This document shows positions 63,374-64,000 of a DNA stretch of 64,000 nt, one piece after another. Where the stretch lies: positions 1,596,689 through 1,660,688 of the forward strand of contig JAUJMO010000001.1 in the NCBI GenBank assembly GCA_030446805.1. Direction: 5' to 3'. This stretch comes from Caulobacteraceae bacterium (GTDB taxonomy: Bacteria > Pseudomonadota > Alphaproteobacteria > Caulobacterales > Caulobacteraceae). The position numbers and the translations under genes were made by a program. Position 1 is the stretch's first letter, and each line of letters opens with the position of its first letter. The notes under the pieces were generated by a model that saw only the letters and a list, made by a program, of their open reading frames with translations, did not search any database and was not told the DNA's origin.

Positions 63374-64000
63374 CTATTCGATGTCCTCGCCCGGCCGGAG
63401 CCCGTGCTCAAGCAGTCGGTCCCACACGCCCTCCGCGTCTTCGGCGAAGCTGAACAGGTCGAGGTCCTCGGCCTTGACCATGCCGTGCTCGACCAGGGTC
63501 TGGAAGTTCACCACCGCCCGCCAGTAGGCCTCGTCGAACAGGACGATGGGGATGGGCGGCGCCTTGCCCGACTGGCGCAGCGTCAGGATCTCGAACAGCT
63601 CGTCGAGCGTGCCGAAGCCGCCCGGAAAGACCACCAACGCATTGGCTCGCATGGCCAGATGCATCTTGCGCATGGCGAAGTAGTGGAAGCGAAAGGTCAG
63701 TTCCGGTGTCGAATAGGGGTTGGGAAACTGCTCATGCGGCAGGGTGATGTTGAAGCCCACCGTGGGCGCCCCGGCCTCCATGGCCCCGCGGTTGGCCGCC
63801 TCCATGATGCCCGGCCCGCCGCCGGTCGCGATCACGTTGTCACGCGGCTTGCCGGCGTTGGCCATGATCGCCCCGCCGCGCTCGGAGGCGATGTGTCCGA
63901 ACAGGCGCGCCGCCTCGTACCAGCAGCTGCCCTCTTTCACCCGCGCCGAGCCGAACACCACGATGGTGGAGCGCACGCCCCAAGCCTTGAGCGCCTCCTC
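63374..64000 (-). CDS. LOG-family Rossmann protein (cut by window end)
   Basis: The gene runs off the right edge; about 209 C-terminal residues are visible and the frame is open to base 64000. The nucleotide-binding region has TGGGPGIMEAANRGA, and the family signature is VFPGGFGTLDE. LOG proteins cleave nucleoside monophosphates to free bases, as in cytokinin activation, though many bacterial members lack an assigned role. It is convergent with the UDP-xylose synthase gene, 57 bp away, and probably unrelated to the glycan cluster. Confidence 0.9.
   Translation of the reverse strand, partial: EEALKAWGVRSTIVVFGSARVKEGSCWYEAARLFGHIASERGGAIMANAGKPRDNVIATGGGPGIMEAANRGAMEAGAPTVGFNITLPHEQFPNPYSTPELTFRFHYFAMRKMHLAMRANALVVFPGGFGTLDELFEILTLRQSGKAPPIPIVLFDEAYWRAVVNFQTLVEHGMVKAEDLDLFSFAEDAEGVWDRLLEHGLRPGEDIE

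Overview
This is a GC-rich chromosomal window with dense coding on both strands. It most likely comes from an alphaproteobacterium of the Caulobacteraceae (Caulobacter, Phenylobacterium or Brevundimonas relatives). The evidence is Cpa/Tad-type pilus genes, a class I lysyl-tRNA synthetase, a TonB-dependent receptor beside many secreted peptidases, CtrA-like TTAA half-sites, and promoters matching the alphaproteobacterial general-stress sigma factor EcfG. The genus cannot be fixed from the sequence alone. I saw no tRNA, rRNA, CRISPR array, transposase or phage gene.

Layout. 1-4412: two-component signalling genes, a PLP-dependent alpha-oxoamine synthase-like enzyme and an OmpW-type porin. 4627-11820: a compact argC-argJ-argB-argF-argR-argH-argG arginine operon with four-base overlaps from argC to argR and a TGCAT/ATGCA dyad in front of argC. 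Several members look actinobacterial rather than alphaproteobacterial. 11899-13158: a lipoprotein PQQ-type sugar dehydrogenase. 13379-22671 (minus strand): a Tad/Cpa pilus locus, cpaB-cpaC-tadG-tadE-tadE-cpaE-cpaF-tadB-tadC, lacking pilin, prepilin peptidase and cpaD. 22856-47701: mostly housekeeping and catabolic genes (msrA, glutaryl-CoA dehydrogenase, permease, SDR, threonine dehydratase-like enzyme, TonB receptor, CorA, CHAP protein, peptidases of M28, M2 and DUF885 type, LysRS, amidohydrolase, MtgA, a vWA TadG-like protein, a 2OG oxygenase). 47858-63316: the accessory part. It holds an OmpA-like lipoprotein, a phosphoribosyltransferase-kinase-like fusion coupled to a dual-specificity phosphatase, and a large divergent glycoconjugate cluster. 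63374-64000: a LOG-family gene cut by the window end.

How the accessory genes fit together. The glycoconjugate cluster has a leftward arm (small membrane protein, inositol-3-phosphate synthase, histidine phosphatase, methyltransferase, glycoside-hydrolase-like protein) and a rightward arm (two sugar-nucleotide epimerases, a GT4 glycosyltransferase, three CgeB-like glycosyltransferases, UDP-xylose synthase). Together they look like a pathway for a methylated, inositol- and xylose-containing surface or storage glycan. An exact EcfG-type promoter (GGAAC-N17-CGTT) precedes the rightward arm. Similar exact matches precede the OmpA-like lipoprotein and a small membrane protein, so much of 47.8-62.3 kb may be general-stress-response controlled. 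The best candidates for undescribed biology are this cluster, including a glycoside hydrolase fold that appears circularly permuted, and the PRTase-kinase/phosphatase pair.
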